From Diphasiastrum complanatum (lineage: Eukaryota; Streptophyta; Lycopodiopsida; Lycopodiales; Lycopodiaceae): 64,000 bases of DNA. The stretch lies in NCBI GenBank assembly GCA_029204225.1, contig CM055114.1:11967634-12031633 (forward strand). Reading direction: 5' to 3'. Of this stretch, positions 36,401 to 44,845 are shown piece by piece. The notes under the pieces were generated by a model. The model was not told the DNA's origin, made no database searches, and saw only the letters and a program-made list of their open reading frames with translations. A program made the position numbers and the translations under genes. Positions within the stretch are counted from its first letter, which is position 1; each line of letters begins with the position of its first letter.

Positions 36401-39400
36401 GAGGTTTTAGTTTTGAACTTTGAATTTTTCAAATTGAAATCAGTATTCAGAATTTTAGAATTGAGATTTGAGTAGTAAGTTGTAACTTAGTAGCAAAGTT
36501 CAATAGATAAAAAATCAGGATTGAGGAATCAGAATTCAGGGTCAAGGAGTCATGGGTCGTTGGCCAGGACACAAAGAACTAAATAAGCAGTAATCAATAA
36601 TGTGCCTAGAGACCTGTTATTTTAAATTATGTTCCCTTGTCATGAGAAATATGAGCCCTATGAGGATGGTTCAAATGTCGATAGTATGGTCCAATTGATG
36701 GAAAGTTTAGTCATTTACATGGGAAAGGTTTTTACTAACATGCTCCTAGTCATGTCTGTTGATGTGCCCCCAGGTCCTACTCTTTTATAACCCCTCATTT
36801 GACAGGCATCAATTCTCAGCGGAGATGATTATTGAAGTTAGTCTTGATTATGACAGTAATGCAGTTTATCAAGCATCAGGAGGAGAGTATCTGCTTGCGT
36901 TTCTGACCAGGCCAGCAGCCAGATATTCCTTTGTATACCTGAATCAATGCTACTTTTTCCATGCTGCCGAATCCTGAATTTGAAGTTGTTTGCGTACACT
37001 ACAAGGATCATCTCTAACAGTGATTCTTTCTATGCATTATTCAAGTGTAGGCTTTATCGATGTGAAATAAGGATCATACTATGACACTGCAATATATGGC
37101 ATTGAATTTGCTCCTAGAGAGCCGTCTGAAGCGTTAAAATATTATTTTTGTGCAATCTCTCTCAGCTATGTTGACTCTCGCGGAATGGGTTCAAACTAAA
37201 CTATTCTAAACTTTGGCCTTCAATATGTTGTAAGGCATGTAGCATGCTTTTCATGTCAAATTTTGTATTTTGCAATGTTGCAGGGTACCAGTATTGGCTG
37301 GAGGTGGTGCACTTGGAGTTGGATTTGGTTCACCTTACGTTGCCATGGAAGGGACTCCACCAATCTTCTACGCACAACCTCCAGTTCAACCATCAAAATT
37401 CAAAACTCCTAGGTTAATCTTTATCTTGCAAACCTGAGTGCACATTTTCTGAACAGGAGAATCAGCTTTCACTTCCCTGCAGCAAACGTTTTTTGGATCA
37501 TATCAATATCAGGGTAGATTATATCCTTGAACTATATAGCCATCGTATAAGTTTCACTTTTCAAAATTGATAAGTTTTGGCATCACTGACTCATGTACTG
37601 TAGATTTATTTTGGAATACGCTAAACGGAGGCTTTGATCTTTGATTTAAGGCTCCTCGACTAGAGAGGGATTTCAGAGACAGTTGGACAATCTTGGTTTC
37701 TGCACTAGATGGGGTTTACGGGTTAACATTGAGAAGACCAAAGTTATGGTCTTCAACACATCTAGGGCTTTCATGCATCGACATGCGCTTTTTCTAGATG
37801 GACAGCCGTTGGAGATTGTGTCATCCTACACCTATCTTGGGGTTCTTTACACTGGTCCTATATTTGGTATGAGACATGCAGCTATAGCCAAACTTGGGAA
37901 GGGACATGCCTCCTTGGTCCATCTTGAGCGTGTTTGCTTTCAAAGATTTATTTGGGACGCCCCGAGTAAGTGTTGGTTATTTGATACTTTTGTCTCCCCC
38001 ACTGCATTGTATGCTGCAGAGACATGGTTGGTGCCCAGGGCTCACCTTTGTTGATTGGGCCAGTATCTCCCACCTCCAGGTCTTTATGCTATCACGGATG
38101 ATACGGGGTAAGCCCCTCTGTCCCACACCAGATTATCCTAGCAGAGTTTGCAATTCCACCTCGACAGCTTGATGCCATCTTCCGTCTCATCACATATATA
38201 CAACGTCTCAGGCTGCTTCCCATTGATGCACATAGATATCCACAGGCAGCACTCATATCATCTCAACGCCTTCACAGTTTGGGCTATCACTTGTCATGTT
38301 CTCATAGGCATCACGTCTATTGGATACTTTTGGCATATCTATCACGGACCTCCCATCATGTACTCACGATTATATCAGACGTTTCCTCTACAGAGCATGC
38401 CTTTGTCGCACATGGTAGGGCCAATTAGGAGTTAAACCTGACTATTACAGGACTCATTTCTTGGAGATGGATGACGTGGAGACCCCAATTCTACCTCGCT
38501 ATTAGATTTTGAATTATCCCATGGCTTGAGATTCCTGCTGGGTCAGCTACGAGTCTCATCACATCAGCTTGAGATTGAGATTGGACGTTTCCATGGTATC
38601 CCACATGAGGAGCGGATCTGCCAGTTTTGTTCATTGTCTGAGGTGGAGTCAGAGGAGCGCTTTTTGTTTAGCTAGTACGAGATCAGAGGGAGATACCATT
38701 GCCTTTTTAGAGAGACTTCTATCACACTACGGTCCCTTATAGCATATGATGACCTGAGATGTGTTGCACAGAGAGATGTTTTTACTGCGACAGGACCTAT
38801 ACCAGCCATCTGTTCACCTTGATGTATGACTCCAGATCACATTGTATTTCTCCCGCTGGAGATCGAGGACGGATCCTAGATCGGATGAGATGTCCAGTTG
38901 AACATGTAAATGGTCTACGCACCATATAATCTTGGCTATATAACTCTCTTCTTAGTTAGATTTGTTTTGTTATGTTGCTTTGATGGCACTGATCCGTCTT
39001 GTTGCCATCTTATCTGGTCATGCAGCTAGGGTTAGGGTTTTTGGAGGTGGCACACTGACTTTAGATGTCCAAAGACTAGGATTTCTATATATACGAGGTC
39101 AGGAACCCCTAGGCTGTGAGTATAAGCTAGTTTCAAGCTTCAATCTCTAAAAAGTTGTATGCATTTTTTGGAATGCTGGAGGCCCTCGATGCCATTCTGA
39201 CGCAACTTACAAAAACTCAATGGTCTAAGACTTTGGTGGACTCCATGAAGTATAGGTCACAGACCATTGTTATGTCGCGTATTAGCTTGAACTAGTGGTG
39301 GAATAGTTCCAAAGCAAGGTGAATGTCCCTTAGGATATCTTTCAATTGGTATGGTTGTAGAGGCCGATGACCTTGGAGTTTGAATAACATCTTTTCTCAT

Positions 39401-42142
39401 TACCTACTCTCTCGCATTATGTTTTCATAGTTGCAGTGTAAGTTTGTACCACTTTGTTGAAACCCATTTTCATATAATATTAGATTCCTGCAATAATCTT
39501 TCGGCAGCCTTTTGGGTTTATCTTTTCAGGTTTTATATAATATGAGTTTCATGCAATAATACTTTGGCTGCCTTTTGGGTTTATCTTTTCAGGCATGACC
39601 TGTAATTCTTAGTCCCGAGTCTCTTTCTCACAGAGCTATTGCTCATATCAGAGCCTGAAAAAAGCAAAGCTCCATGTTTTTCATCTCCGTAGATAATTTT
39701 TTTGGGTGACAATCTGCTGTATGTTCTTCATTTATATGCTGACGGTATCAAAATTCCTTGTATTTTGTCTGCAATGAATTTATTACTGTTCCTTTGACTG
39801 CAAGAGGAGCGAGAAGGTTAACTGTGTAACAAACACGGGCTTTTCTTGAATTTTTGTCATGGATCTCTTCAAGAGACTTCTTTTCTGATTCATTGGAAGA
39901 TTGTCTTAGAATACCGTCAAAATATTTCACATTGTGATGTCTGTTGATTTCAGTGAAACCCGTTTCTAGGAACTACGGTTGAGTTAAAGGAATAAGGTGT
40001 TTTTCTGCTATAGTAGTCTAACAAGCCTTATCAATTTTAAAGCCATGATTTTTTGGTGTATCAAGGAGAGGCTGTTATGGTTTTTTGCAATTATGGTATT
40101 ATCTGGGAGTGCTGCATGTTCATCTTTTTATTGCTTGACTTGGTTTGCAGGGGAGATCTTAATGCTTCAAAAGGTACTACGGGCCCTTGGAAGCATCCTC
40201 AAGCCTCAGGTAGATGTTGTTTAAGCCATTTTTCCTTCTGCTTTTATTGCATTAATTTGTATTTTTGCAGTTTTCGGTTTGCTTTATCTGACATCTTGGA
40301 ATCTGTGGCGATTTCAATCTATTTATCTATGGAGAATAGTATGGACTAGGTTATGGATATTTTTTTACCTAATTGCAAAAGCAAGGCTGGTGCTTCTGAC
40401 ATGTACGGCATATGTCTGATTGTGTTTTAGAGTCGGGAAATGAAGAGTATGAACAGCGTCAAAATAAGCCTCGCAGGTATTGGTCTTGCAGATAATTTTT
40501 ATGCCTTATTATCTGAAAAGGTACTGTTTTTTCTACAGTTCTGAAAAGAAAGTTTCACTCTTTGTATAATAAGCCATAGGACGCATCATTATTGGTCATG
40601 TATATTCAAACAGTGTGGTTCATACTTAGAGACGACAAGTGCTGAAATTGTTGTTCCAAGTTTTCTGATATAGAAGGTTTTTAAGAGGTGTGAACAGTTT
40701 ATATAAAAATTATAATGACTTAATTTCAAGTGTCGCAAAGCATATAATTTACAGAATGAGCTGATCATCAACCAATACACTTTCTCTACATAACCACTGG
40801 CTTGGCGTGTGACTATCAGATATTCGGAGATGAACTTCGGGCATTAAGACTTTGCTGATTCGATTTGTTGCATCTGTTTCAAGTTTATTTTCTCCCAAAA
40901 GTAGGTCTATGATGAGACTGTGTACCCTTGTTAAGCTTTTTGAGATCCCTTTCCCCTTTTTGTGTCGATGACGTTTTTTAGTTCTCTTCTAAGTGGAGAA
41001 AAGGTTGCTATCTGTACGGTTAGTACCTGTTTCTTCTCAATGAGGAAGAATTCGTTTTGAATTAATCACAAAAAGTCCACTATTTCGCAGGGTTACCTGT
41101 AGGTGTGGTTGCTGAGGTGTGGCTTCAGCAGAGTGTTCAATCAGTCCTTAGCTGGTATACAAAATTATTGACTGGAGTGTGCTTATATAAGCATTATGTA
41201 GCCTTTGTAAGCAGGGCTGTTGATGATGACTCTTACGATGTTTTGTTGAAATTGGTTGCAATAAGTATCTTCATGCCTTTCTTTTCCTGCTTTATGCTGG
41301 GATCGGTTAACACTTGGCTTTGACCCTACAATAGGGTTTTCTGGTGTTTGAAAATTCACCTTGAACACATAATAGCTACTGGTTCGAGGACATGAATCTT
41401 CAGATCCTTTGCCGTCGCTGTTTTATATTTCTTATAACTTCCTGGAAAATCAGTGAACTTAAACTTAGGCCAATTGTGGCTTAAAGTCTTTCTCAAGGAT
41501 CATGTCTCTTAGAAATTCTTTGTTTGTTGTTACATGATACTCATAAAATATCTAAAACATTGATGGCTTGTGTGATTCCCAGTTTGCCAGCAAAGGCTCA
41601 GACTGCATATTGAGGAGTACCAGACAGCTTGGTGTTGACTTTGAAGTGGATAACATCCACGCCATCAAACGATTGCTCTTTAGCAATGAGTTGTACATGC
41701 AAGATCTAATCAAAAAGGAACTCTTCAGCTGTATCCCTTCCATGTTCTTATGATACATAACTTATGTGGTGCGTGGTTTTTGTTTGAGATTTCATAATGT
41801 TAAGTTGCAGACTGTTGTCACTTTCTCAGATGGATTTGAACGTAGTTTAGTTGGGGGGGTATTGCTTATATAGGTTGTCTGGCTCCTCTTAAAGTGTCTG
41901 CACTTCGAGGGTTGAAGTTGATGTTTTCCCTGGTTTTGTGAACAGGTGAATAATGCCAGAAGATCAGGTTGAATAACAACATAAAGGTTTGTAGGTTCAT
42001 TTTATGGACCCTAGTCCATGTGATAATGGTTGTAACTTGTAAGAGGTTACATTAACCTCTTACGTGTGAAAACTGAAGTTCCTTTTCCTACAGGTATCAA
42101 GACATTTGTGCTCAGACTTGTGAAGCCTTTTTTGGCATATGA
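15426..42142 (+). CDS. MLN51: MLN51/CASC3 (Barentsz) exon-junction-complex protein, nine exons
   Basis: Core subunit of the exon junction complex; it clamps eIF4A3 on spliced mRNA and stimulates its ATPase. Exons: 15426-15991, 19775-19871, 21419-21633, 23121-23842, 24086-24203, 37284-37412, 40151-40209, 40431-40476, 42094-42142. These total 2001 bases (666 residues), with GT/AG borders and matching phases throughout. Residues 1-165 are acidic. The SELOR/Btz eIF4A3-binding region spans the first junction ([12 protein letters not shown], then [20 protein letters not shown]). Next come a Gly/Arg stretch ([16 protein letters not shown]), a SPPFYPS motif, a long Ser/Gln-rich region and the plant signature [20 protein letters not shown], split by intron 5. 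The end reads QRQNKPRRY, as I recall for plant MLN51. Exons 1-6 are secure. Exons 7-9 are supported by phase and the PRRY ending. Intron 5 is about 13.1 kb because of TE insertions. Confidence 0.9.
15992..19774 (+). other. MLN51 intron 1, with copia debris
   Basis: The donor GTCTAG follows CCCAG and the acceptor is TTATCAG. Apart from the copia remnant at 17820-18480 I see no coding sequence. Stretches at 16000-17800 and 18500-19770 are AT-rich without clear motifs. Confidence 0.7.
17820..18480 (+). pseudogene. Degraded copia RT/RNase H remnant in MLN51 intron 1
   Basis: Across three frames the plus strand keeps recognisable copia pieces in the right order: [17 protein letters not shown] (the catalytic YVDD, near 17970), a shifted [11 protein letters not shown], then RQLVGGLIY near 18230, and [20 protein letters not shown] with GAISWCNN near 18300-18390. 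Stops and frameshifts are frequent, so it is an old insertion. No LTRs were found. Confidence 0.75.
20388..20567. repeat. 90-bp tandem duplication in MLN51 intron 2
   Basis: Two adjacent units begin AGGTCTCCTTTTATAG and end TTTAGCTTTAAAATTGG (20388-20477 and 20478-20567), differing at only a few bases. This is a recent local duplication. Confidence 0.9.
24204..27588 (+). other. MLN51 intron 5, left part
   Basis: The donor is GTTTTT after ACATG. The stretch is non-coding, and small openings (26185-26436, 27029-27292) show no known motif. It includes a duplicated segment at 24788-25050. Confidence 0.6.
24788..25050. repeat. Imperfect direct duplication in MLN51 intron 5
   Basis: GGCATTGGCACTCTAGAGGA occurs at about 24801 and 24914. 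In both copies it is followed by TATG(G/C)CATGA, and by TCTCATGATTACTAT and CCTTATAGTAGCT. The second copy carries about 40 extra bases. Confidence 0.8.
27589..27593. other. Target-site duplication, left copy (CTCAC) of the Ty3 element
   Basis: CTCAC precedes the left LTR and recurs at 33821-33825 after the right LTR. Confidence 0.92.
27594..27951 (-). repeat. 3' LTR of the Ty3 element
   Basis: It runs from TGTAATAGATCCTAAC to GAGCTCGTAACA on the plus strand. About 96 bp (around 27800-27898, TAGGCCCGCCATGG to GACTGTGGTA) are absent from the other LTR. It includes a near-palindromic GTTACGAGCTCGTAAC at its end. Confidence 0.95.
27952..27966 (-). other. Polypurine tract of the Ty3 element
   Basis: Plus-strand CTCCCTCCCCCTTAA is a purine run on the coding strand, directly upstream of the 3' LTR. 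It overlaps the last codon of pol by a few bases. Confidence 0.85.
27963..30284 (-). CDS. Ty3 Pol, C-terminal half: end of RT, RNase H, integrase, chromodomain
   Basis: This frame continues RT after the indel ([13 protein letters not shown]). RNase H follows ([47 protein letters not shown]). The integrase begins with its HHCC module (H-H-TSCQKCQ around [13 protein letters not shown]) and core ([33 protein letters not shown] and [14 protein letters not shown], giving the D, D and E). The last 55 residues ([19 protein letters not shown]) are a chromodomain, the mark of chromoviruses, which direct insertion to particular chromatin. The frame has no ATG of its own. It would be reached only by reading on from the upstream frame, which the indel prevents. 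Confidence 0.93.
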   Translation of the reverse strand, partial: VEEVAYLGHIISSDGIKMDPNKVKAILSWLRPQNILELQIFLGLAGYYRRFVKEYAQIAIPMTNLLKGKGKEFIWESAQQESFDALKTALATAPVLKVIDPNQPFVVETYASDFAVGAVLTQGGRPVAFESKKLEPAQTRYSAYEKELFSIVHALKTWRHYLYGANFEVLTDHESLRYLCNQPELRGRKARWAELMQEFDMSIRYRRGKFNTVADALSRMPMINELSFIQIRNVLLESLRGKCQHDAFFSIIWNSVQNRQLQTPEPVPGAGASSSKNTTASVEDDDESEYTSSDDVEDSEPVLPKQTPVVEGQLTQGFKWKQYSIQDEYLLYRDRVCVPNSEDYRQQVLYECHDNLSAGHPGIQKTYELLRRQFLWPSMKKDVHQYVTSCQKCQVNKAERLKAGGLLHPLEIPAGKWESISMDFIVGLPKTQKGNDAIWVTVDRLTKMAHFIPTKTTVRAPELARLFVDGLFKLYGLPSGIVSDRDSKFTENFWRAVFHHLHTKLNMSTTDHPQTDGQTERVNQVLEDMLRAYVSKKQTNWEEYLSILEFAYNSTKHSATGYSPFMLMYGFQPRSPTAVGFKQEKVEVARNFLEDLNQMIEHAKRSIRQSQDRARHYADPHRRDVQFSTGEKVYLRVPVDSKTLKSGVCAKLSPRYCGPFTISRRLGEVTYELELPHSSKVFPVFHVSQLRKALTRSDNSVGDNVLVLPLDPQQPPHEPEEILDSRETQTRHTLYREYLVKWNDQPVENATWERGSVLRKIFPDFVLEDQDGS
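30194..32656 (-). CDS. Ty3 Gag-protease-RT N-terminal half
   Basis: The first ATG of the frame is at 32656 (MEVEEQEQF). A coiled, acidic start leads into the gag domain ([20 protein letters not shown], then AYKWWLNLQ and [19 protein letters not shown]). A CCHC knuckle follows ([14 protein letters not shown], near 31700), then an aspartic protease whose active site reads [12 protein letters not shown]. It has Asp-Asp-Gly where Asp-Ser/Thr-Gly is more usual. RT follows with [25 protein letters not shown] and the catalytic [11 protein letters not shown] near 30390. The frame loses phase near 30285 in KCESSLKK, where the next frame takes over with VAYLGH, and then runs on in a wrong frame to 30194. 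Confidence 0.93.
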   Translation of the reverse strand: MEVEEQEQFAEELDELVTKEQFLQLVTEVDELKLALANFKSSVDDSFAELKNLILSSAKGNLPSTSQLSPSPLPSVSGETLRSHPSVFKDLKPPTFNGEEKDRNADILQTFLSKWKNIHALKQTPDHLQAIEASLSLGPMAYKWWLNLQETGQTPWSWKAFEEAFLREFLPENELDRAWEAWERTVMDKSLIQYISQYREAILKIKNMDDYQKIRGFVRGLKDEYKVEVQRNSPTTLAQALRYAQIYDDSVGRKRARQQPLSEQPSQKDFQFKKKNLKRKKADKFKGEAPQKRLSLIQPLKPDDFEKATQERLCFVCMGKGHTVRQCPKGPFTKKDKKDKKQVHRVQTVCFPSDSAASEIKVYHEDHEHCCQLTSAMLARPFSFGPHDLVRMHGKVGNQSVRVMVDDGATHNFINYTLVKRLKLPEVPSHHRYIVSLAKGEDKKKWKTMVSKLNLGIQGYQDEINFQIMHLDRTDIVLGRDWLYSLGPSLHRNYQENTLSFQHKGREIQLHGEHDVPNSPMVCSSELCQLIEDEDHQVFLCDFQFIREVSISSSIQQKISKLETLLSKFKEVFPEDLPHGLPPSREVDHVINLVPGTTPVSKPSYRVSRTEDEEITRQLTNYLGKGQIQTSSSPWASPVLLVKKKEGSMRLCADYRALNKVTIKNKYPMPLADELFDQLDGAKFFSKIDLRSGYHQVRIKSEDVSKTAFRTRHGHYEFKVMPFGLTNAPATFMTLMNSVLRPYLGKFVVVFLDDILVYSKTRKEHLKHLRKVFRLLRKHKLYARKSKCESSLKKWHIWVTLSLQMGLRWTQIRLKPYSVG
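33544..33557 (-). other. Primer binding site (tRNA-Met) of the Ty3 element
   Basis: Plus-strand TGGCTCTGATACCA is TGGTATCAGAGCCA on the element strand, one base from the 5' LTR. A leader of about 0.9 kb (32657-33543) follows before the Gag ATG. It has no long frame. Confidence 0.93.
33559..33820 (-). repeat. 5' LTR of the Ty3 element
   Basis: This copy runs TGTAATAGATCC to GAGCTCGTAACA and reads GCTGTGTCTGACC where the other LTR has 96 extra bases. Three substitutions separate the shared parts. Confidence 0.95.
34612..34800 (+). pseudogene. Ty3-type integrase core fragment
   Basis: On the plus strand one frame reads [13 protein letters not shown] and a second, after an oligo-T run near 34702, reads [20 protein letters not shown] and FEFWTKL. 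These correspond to the VDRLSKYAHFIP and IFRLHGLPxxIVSDRDPxF...FW blocks of Ty3 integrases. It is a short, shifted relic of an element other than the one at 27.6-33.8 kb, on the opposite strand. Confidence 0.75.
35621..36147 (+). pseudogene. hAT-like transposase remnant: BED finger and acidic C-terminal tail
   Basis: The frame from the ATG at 35627 reads [18 protein letters not shown], then [10 protein letters not shown] and a GHEHI, resembling the BED zinc finger at the start of plant hAT transposases (xDPAWxHVTxV...WxCxYC). A second frame (about 35940-36147) reads [15 protein letters not shown] and [13 protein letters not shown], like the acidic tail at their C-terminus. The catalytic middle is absent, so this would be an internally deleted, non-autonomous copy. 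Terminal inverted repeats were not found by eye. Confidence 0.5.
37640..38830 (+). pseudogene. LINE reverse transcriptase, C-terminal part, in MLN51 intron 6
   Basis: The plus-strand frame from about 37647 reads [19 protein letters not shown], then [32 protein letters not shown] and [11 protein letters not shown] to 38054. These are the post-catalytic part and thumb of a LINE RT. Beyond several stops, 38520-38690 reads [20 protein letters not shown], then [20 protein letters not shown], the Cys-containing tail common in such elements. The catalytic part lies upstream of the break and is missing. Confidence 0.8.
38831..40150 (+). other. Rest of MLN51 intron 6
   Basis: No gene is seen. The first part may be the 3' tail of the LINE fragment. 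TTTTGGGTTTATCTTTTCAGG occurs twice (about 39511 and 39574) as part of a short duplication of about 60 bp. The acceptor is GTTTGCAG at 40150. Confidence 0.5.
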
Positions 42143-42305
42143 TTCAGCTCAATATGAATATATTATTTTTGCTGTTATTCTCTTGCTCACATTCTTGTTC
42201 ATGTTATGAAAGTAAATGTGAATTTATTAGAGGTTGAGATTTCATCGTTGAGATTTACATCTAGGGAGGAGAGCTTTTTTAGAAATCCCAAATAAAATGT
42301 TCATT

Positions 42306-42560
42306 ACCTTATCCTTGTTTGAGCCCAAAGCTTTCCAGTAAGATGTTCTAAAACATTCCATGGTGCATTGTATGTGGGAGTACTAAGAGGTCTAGGATCA
42401 TCAACTGTGTTCGCGCACTCTTCTGATCCTTCCGGAATTAACTGTAGAAGTTTAGAAACATTGCAATTATTGACCGAGCTCACGGCTGCGTGCAACGGAG
42501 TCATGCCCCAATTATGAAGCAGTTTGAAAAGAAAGGGCACAAGAGACGGATCAGGGTCCT
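42306..42560 (-). pseudogene. Possible ankyrin-repeat exon, orphaned
   Basis: On the minus strand a frame opens near 42560 and reads VPFLFKLLHNWGMTPLHAAV, then SSVNNCNVSKLLQLIPEG. TPLHAAV is the core of an ankyrin repeat. It runs to an AAG followed by GTAATG at 42306, which would serve as a splice donor. No neighbouring exon is visible. To the right the RT/endonuclease element begins at about 43 kb. It may be an exon of an interrupted gene or a captured gene piece. Confidence 0.4.
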
Positions 42561-42635
42561 CGCCTCCTCAACGATACTCTCAGTTGCTTCAGCGGCCAGA
42601 CCCGATCAAGTGATGTTAGCAGTTGTCGACTAGGA

Positions 42636-42755
42636 ATTAGTATTTTGGGGTTAGAAATCAGTAATTTGGGGTCAGTTTTTAGCAGATTGCGATAGAATCA
42701 GTACTCTGGGGTTAGAAATCAGTAGATTGAGGTTAGAATATAGTAATTTGGGGTC
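42636..42755. repeat. Short tandem repeats, TTGGGGTTAGAAATCAGTA-like
   Basis: Four imperfect units of 30-40 bases share TTTGGGGT(T/C)AG and GAAATCAGTA. They lie just before the RT/endonuclease element. Confidence 0.7.
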
Positions 42756-43054
42756 TTCCCGCTTTGCAAGAAAGAATGGAAAGTTGTAAACCTGGAGTAG
42801 AACGAGTTGAAGGCTTTGCGGCAATAGTGGTGATCAACGAACTGATTTCCGATAGTAGGGCGACCTATCGCAGCTATAGATATTTTCAGATTTGGATAAG
42901 CAAGCGTACAGTTAGAGCTAAAAACAGGTTAGGACAGCTTGTAGGGCAGCCAATCACTGGTGTAAGTCTTTGAAAACTCATTCTACTGAAAAGCAAAGCC
43001 TGTAGGATTCGTAGCAAGGTCTTGTTGGCCAACAAGGAGGCTTCACACTAATTT

Positions 43055-43606
43055 TTGGAATCTTCGGAGGCAGCGGCTGGATCTTTACCTGTCAATATGG
43101 TTCCTCAAGAATCTTCTCATCAACTCCCGGATTTCAATCCTCTTGCTCGACGTGGAGAAAAGAGACCTGCTTCCCCTTCAGAGCATCCTTCTAGTGCTTC
43201 CCCTTCATGCGCGCGTCGTGAAGCCCACCGTGATGTTGCGGATTCCTTGCTTGTTTCCTCTGGCCAGGTGGTGCCATACTGTCCGCCCCATCTTCGCCAT
43301 CAACTTTCTTCCTCTCTTTCAGTTTCTAAGCTGTCTCCTTCTTCCTCTTCTCGTCCTCGTGTTCCATTTGCAGACTGTGGCTGTCTTTATGTGCAAGGTG
43401 CCGGTCTTTCTCGCCATCATAACGCTTGCTCTGCTTTTCGTCAACAACTCGCATTAACCAATGTCGACCTTGCACCTCATCCTGCTCCCACTTCGCCACC
43501 TGACTCGGTTTGGACCTGGATTCGCTCCCTTGATATTTTGATCGCTTTTCACTTGGGTTTCCTCGTCCTCGTCTTTATGCACACATTCCCTTTGCCTTGC
43601 GCTTAG
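43055..43606 (+). pseudogene. N-terminal segment with a Cys/His finger
   Basis: A Pro/Ser-rich frame without a clear ATG (it opens at a TTG) contains CGCLYVQGAGLSRHHNAC (about 43376-43430). The Gly-Leu-x-x-His-x-x-x-Cys pattern resembles the DNA-binding fingers at the start of R2-like elements. The frame slides off the polyprotein near 43560, where the next frame takes over with FPRPRLYAHIPFALRLDV. Confidence 0.6.
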
Positions 43607-44580
43607 ATGTCCAGAGAGCTTTGTCCTTACGTTTGTCTCGTCTGGCTTCCAACCTTTCTGATATTGCAGCTTGGCATGCCTTTTTGCTTTTTCCTCTCTG
43701 GTGTTTGCCTCTGCCTCCTCGGGGTGGTGATGCTGGTCATAGGGAAACTCGCAACAGGATTCGTCGCTTTATGTCAGGAGATTGGGAAAACCTGCAAGAA
43801 GAGCATTTCCTTCGCTGTCATGTGCTTGCTGCTCAGCGAGATTCAACTTCGGATGGTGTTTCTATACCCCCTGTTCATCGTCAGGTGCGTCGCTGTGTTT
43901 TACTTGGGCAAGTGGGTGAGTATTCTCGTGCAGCTCGTGCTCTAGCTCCTACAAGTCCAACTACTCCTTCTGCTGCCACCCTTCAGGCTTTGGAGCTTCT
44001 TCATCCACCGGCAAATGACTCCCTTCCTTCTTTTGTTGAGGACTTTGAACCTGATTCCGATTTGAAGCTCTCAGAATCTCATTTTCTTAATGCTTTTCTA
44101 CGCAGCCTTCATTTGTCAACTGGGGGTCCTTCTGGTATGGTTTTCGAGCATCTTCGTGACTGTTTTTCTCATGATGACTCTGCTAGTGGGTTTGGTTTGC
44201 TCTTTCAAGTTTGGTCTTCCGTAGCATGTGGCCGTATTCCTCTTTCTATTGCTCGTATTCTTGGTGCTGCTCGTTTGATAGCCTTGGATAAGCCTGGCGG
44301 TGGAGTGCGTCCCATTGCTGTTGGAGAGGTTTTATACAGATTGGTTTCTAGGGCTCTTGGTTTTCAGTTTCATGACAATTTTCATGACCACCTGTTTCCT
44401 CATCAGTTTGGTTGTGCTACTCATGGCGGTTGCGAGACAGTCATACATGATTTGCGTGCTACCTTGGATCTTCATCCAGATTGGGTTGTCCTTCAGGTGG
44501 ATGTTAAAAATGCTTTCAATTCTGTTTCCCGAGGGGCCATTTTCCAAGAACTTCGTGCGGCTCACGGTCCTCTCGCTTAG
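43560..44580 (+). pseudogene. Reverse transcriptase, N-terminal half
   Basis: RT copies the element RNA at the target. The frame shows the RT blocks LSTGGPSGMVFEHLRDCF, then ARLIALDKPGGGVRPIAVGE (blocks 1-2), HQFGCATHGGCETVIHDLR and VVLQVDVKNAFNSVSR, whose Asp is the first catalytic residue (about 44500). It ends in a TAG at 44578-44580, just where the stretch before the RQGDPLG-type block should begin. That block is missing. Confidence 0.85.
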
Positions 44581-44845
44581 CTCATCTTGTTTGTTCGCTC
44601 TTTTTATTCCATGGATGCGCCTCTTTTGCTGCTTTTCCTTCTTGTTGTTTCCCTCTATTGCTGATGACACGCATATTGTGGGACTTGCTAATGACGTCTT
44701 TCCGGCTTTCCTACATTTCTCTCAACAACTTTCGGCTTTGGGCCTCACTGTCAATCCCTCTAAGTGTGTTGCTTGGCGTCCTCAGGGCCTCCTTCCTGAG
44801 CTCCCTTTACCTGCAGGTTTCAATATCCGGTTGATGGGATTATAG
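44581..44845 (+). pseudogene. Reverse transcriptase, catalytic IADD block
   Basis: In the second frame FPSIADDTHIVGLANDV (about 44650-44700) holds the paired catalytic aspartates; Ile replaces the usual Tyr. LSALGLTVNPSKCVAWRP follows. The frame changes again near 44838, where GIPIGF carries on in the third segment. Confidence 0.8.

Larger units (their letters stand above)
33826..37283 (+). other. MLN51 intron 5, right part
   Basis: This part is non-coding apart from the integrase remnant (34612-34800) and the hAT-like remnant (35621-36147). A GA-rich tract lies at 35140-35430. The acceptor is GTTGCAG at 37283. Confidence 0.65.

Noticed and set aside
41579-41753. Candidate terminal MLN51 exon after CCCAG
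   Set aside because: In the required phase it gives [11 protein letters not shown] and stop. The 42094 exon keeps the PRRY ending and has a better pyrimidine tract.
44332-44670. 112-codon frame on the minus strand
   Set aside because: Antisense to the RT domain of the RT/endonuclease element; no motif of its own.
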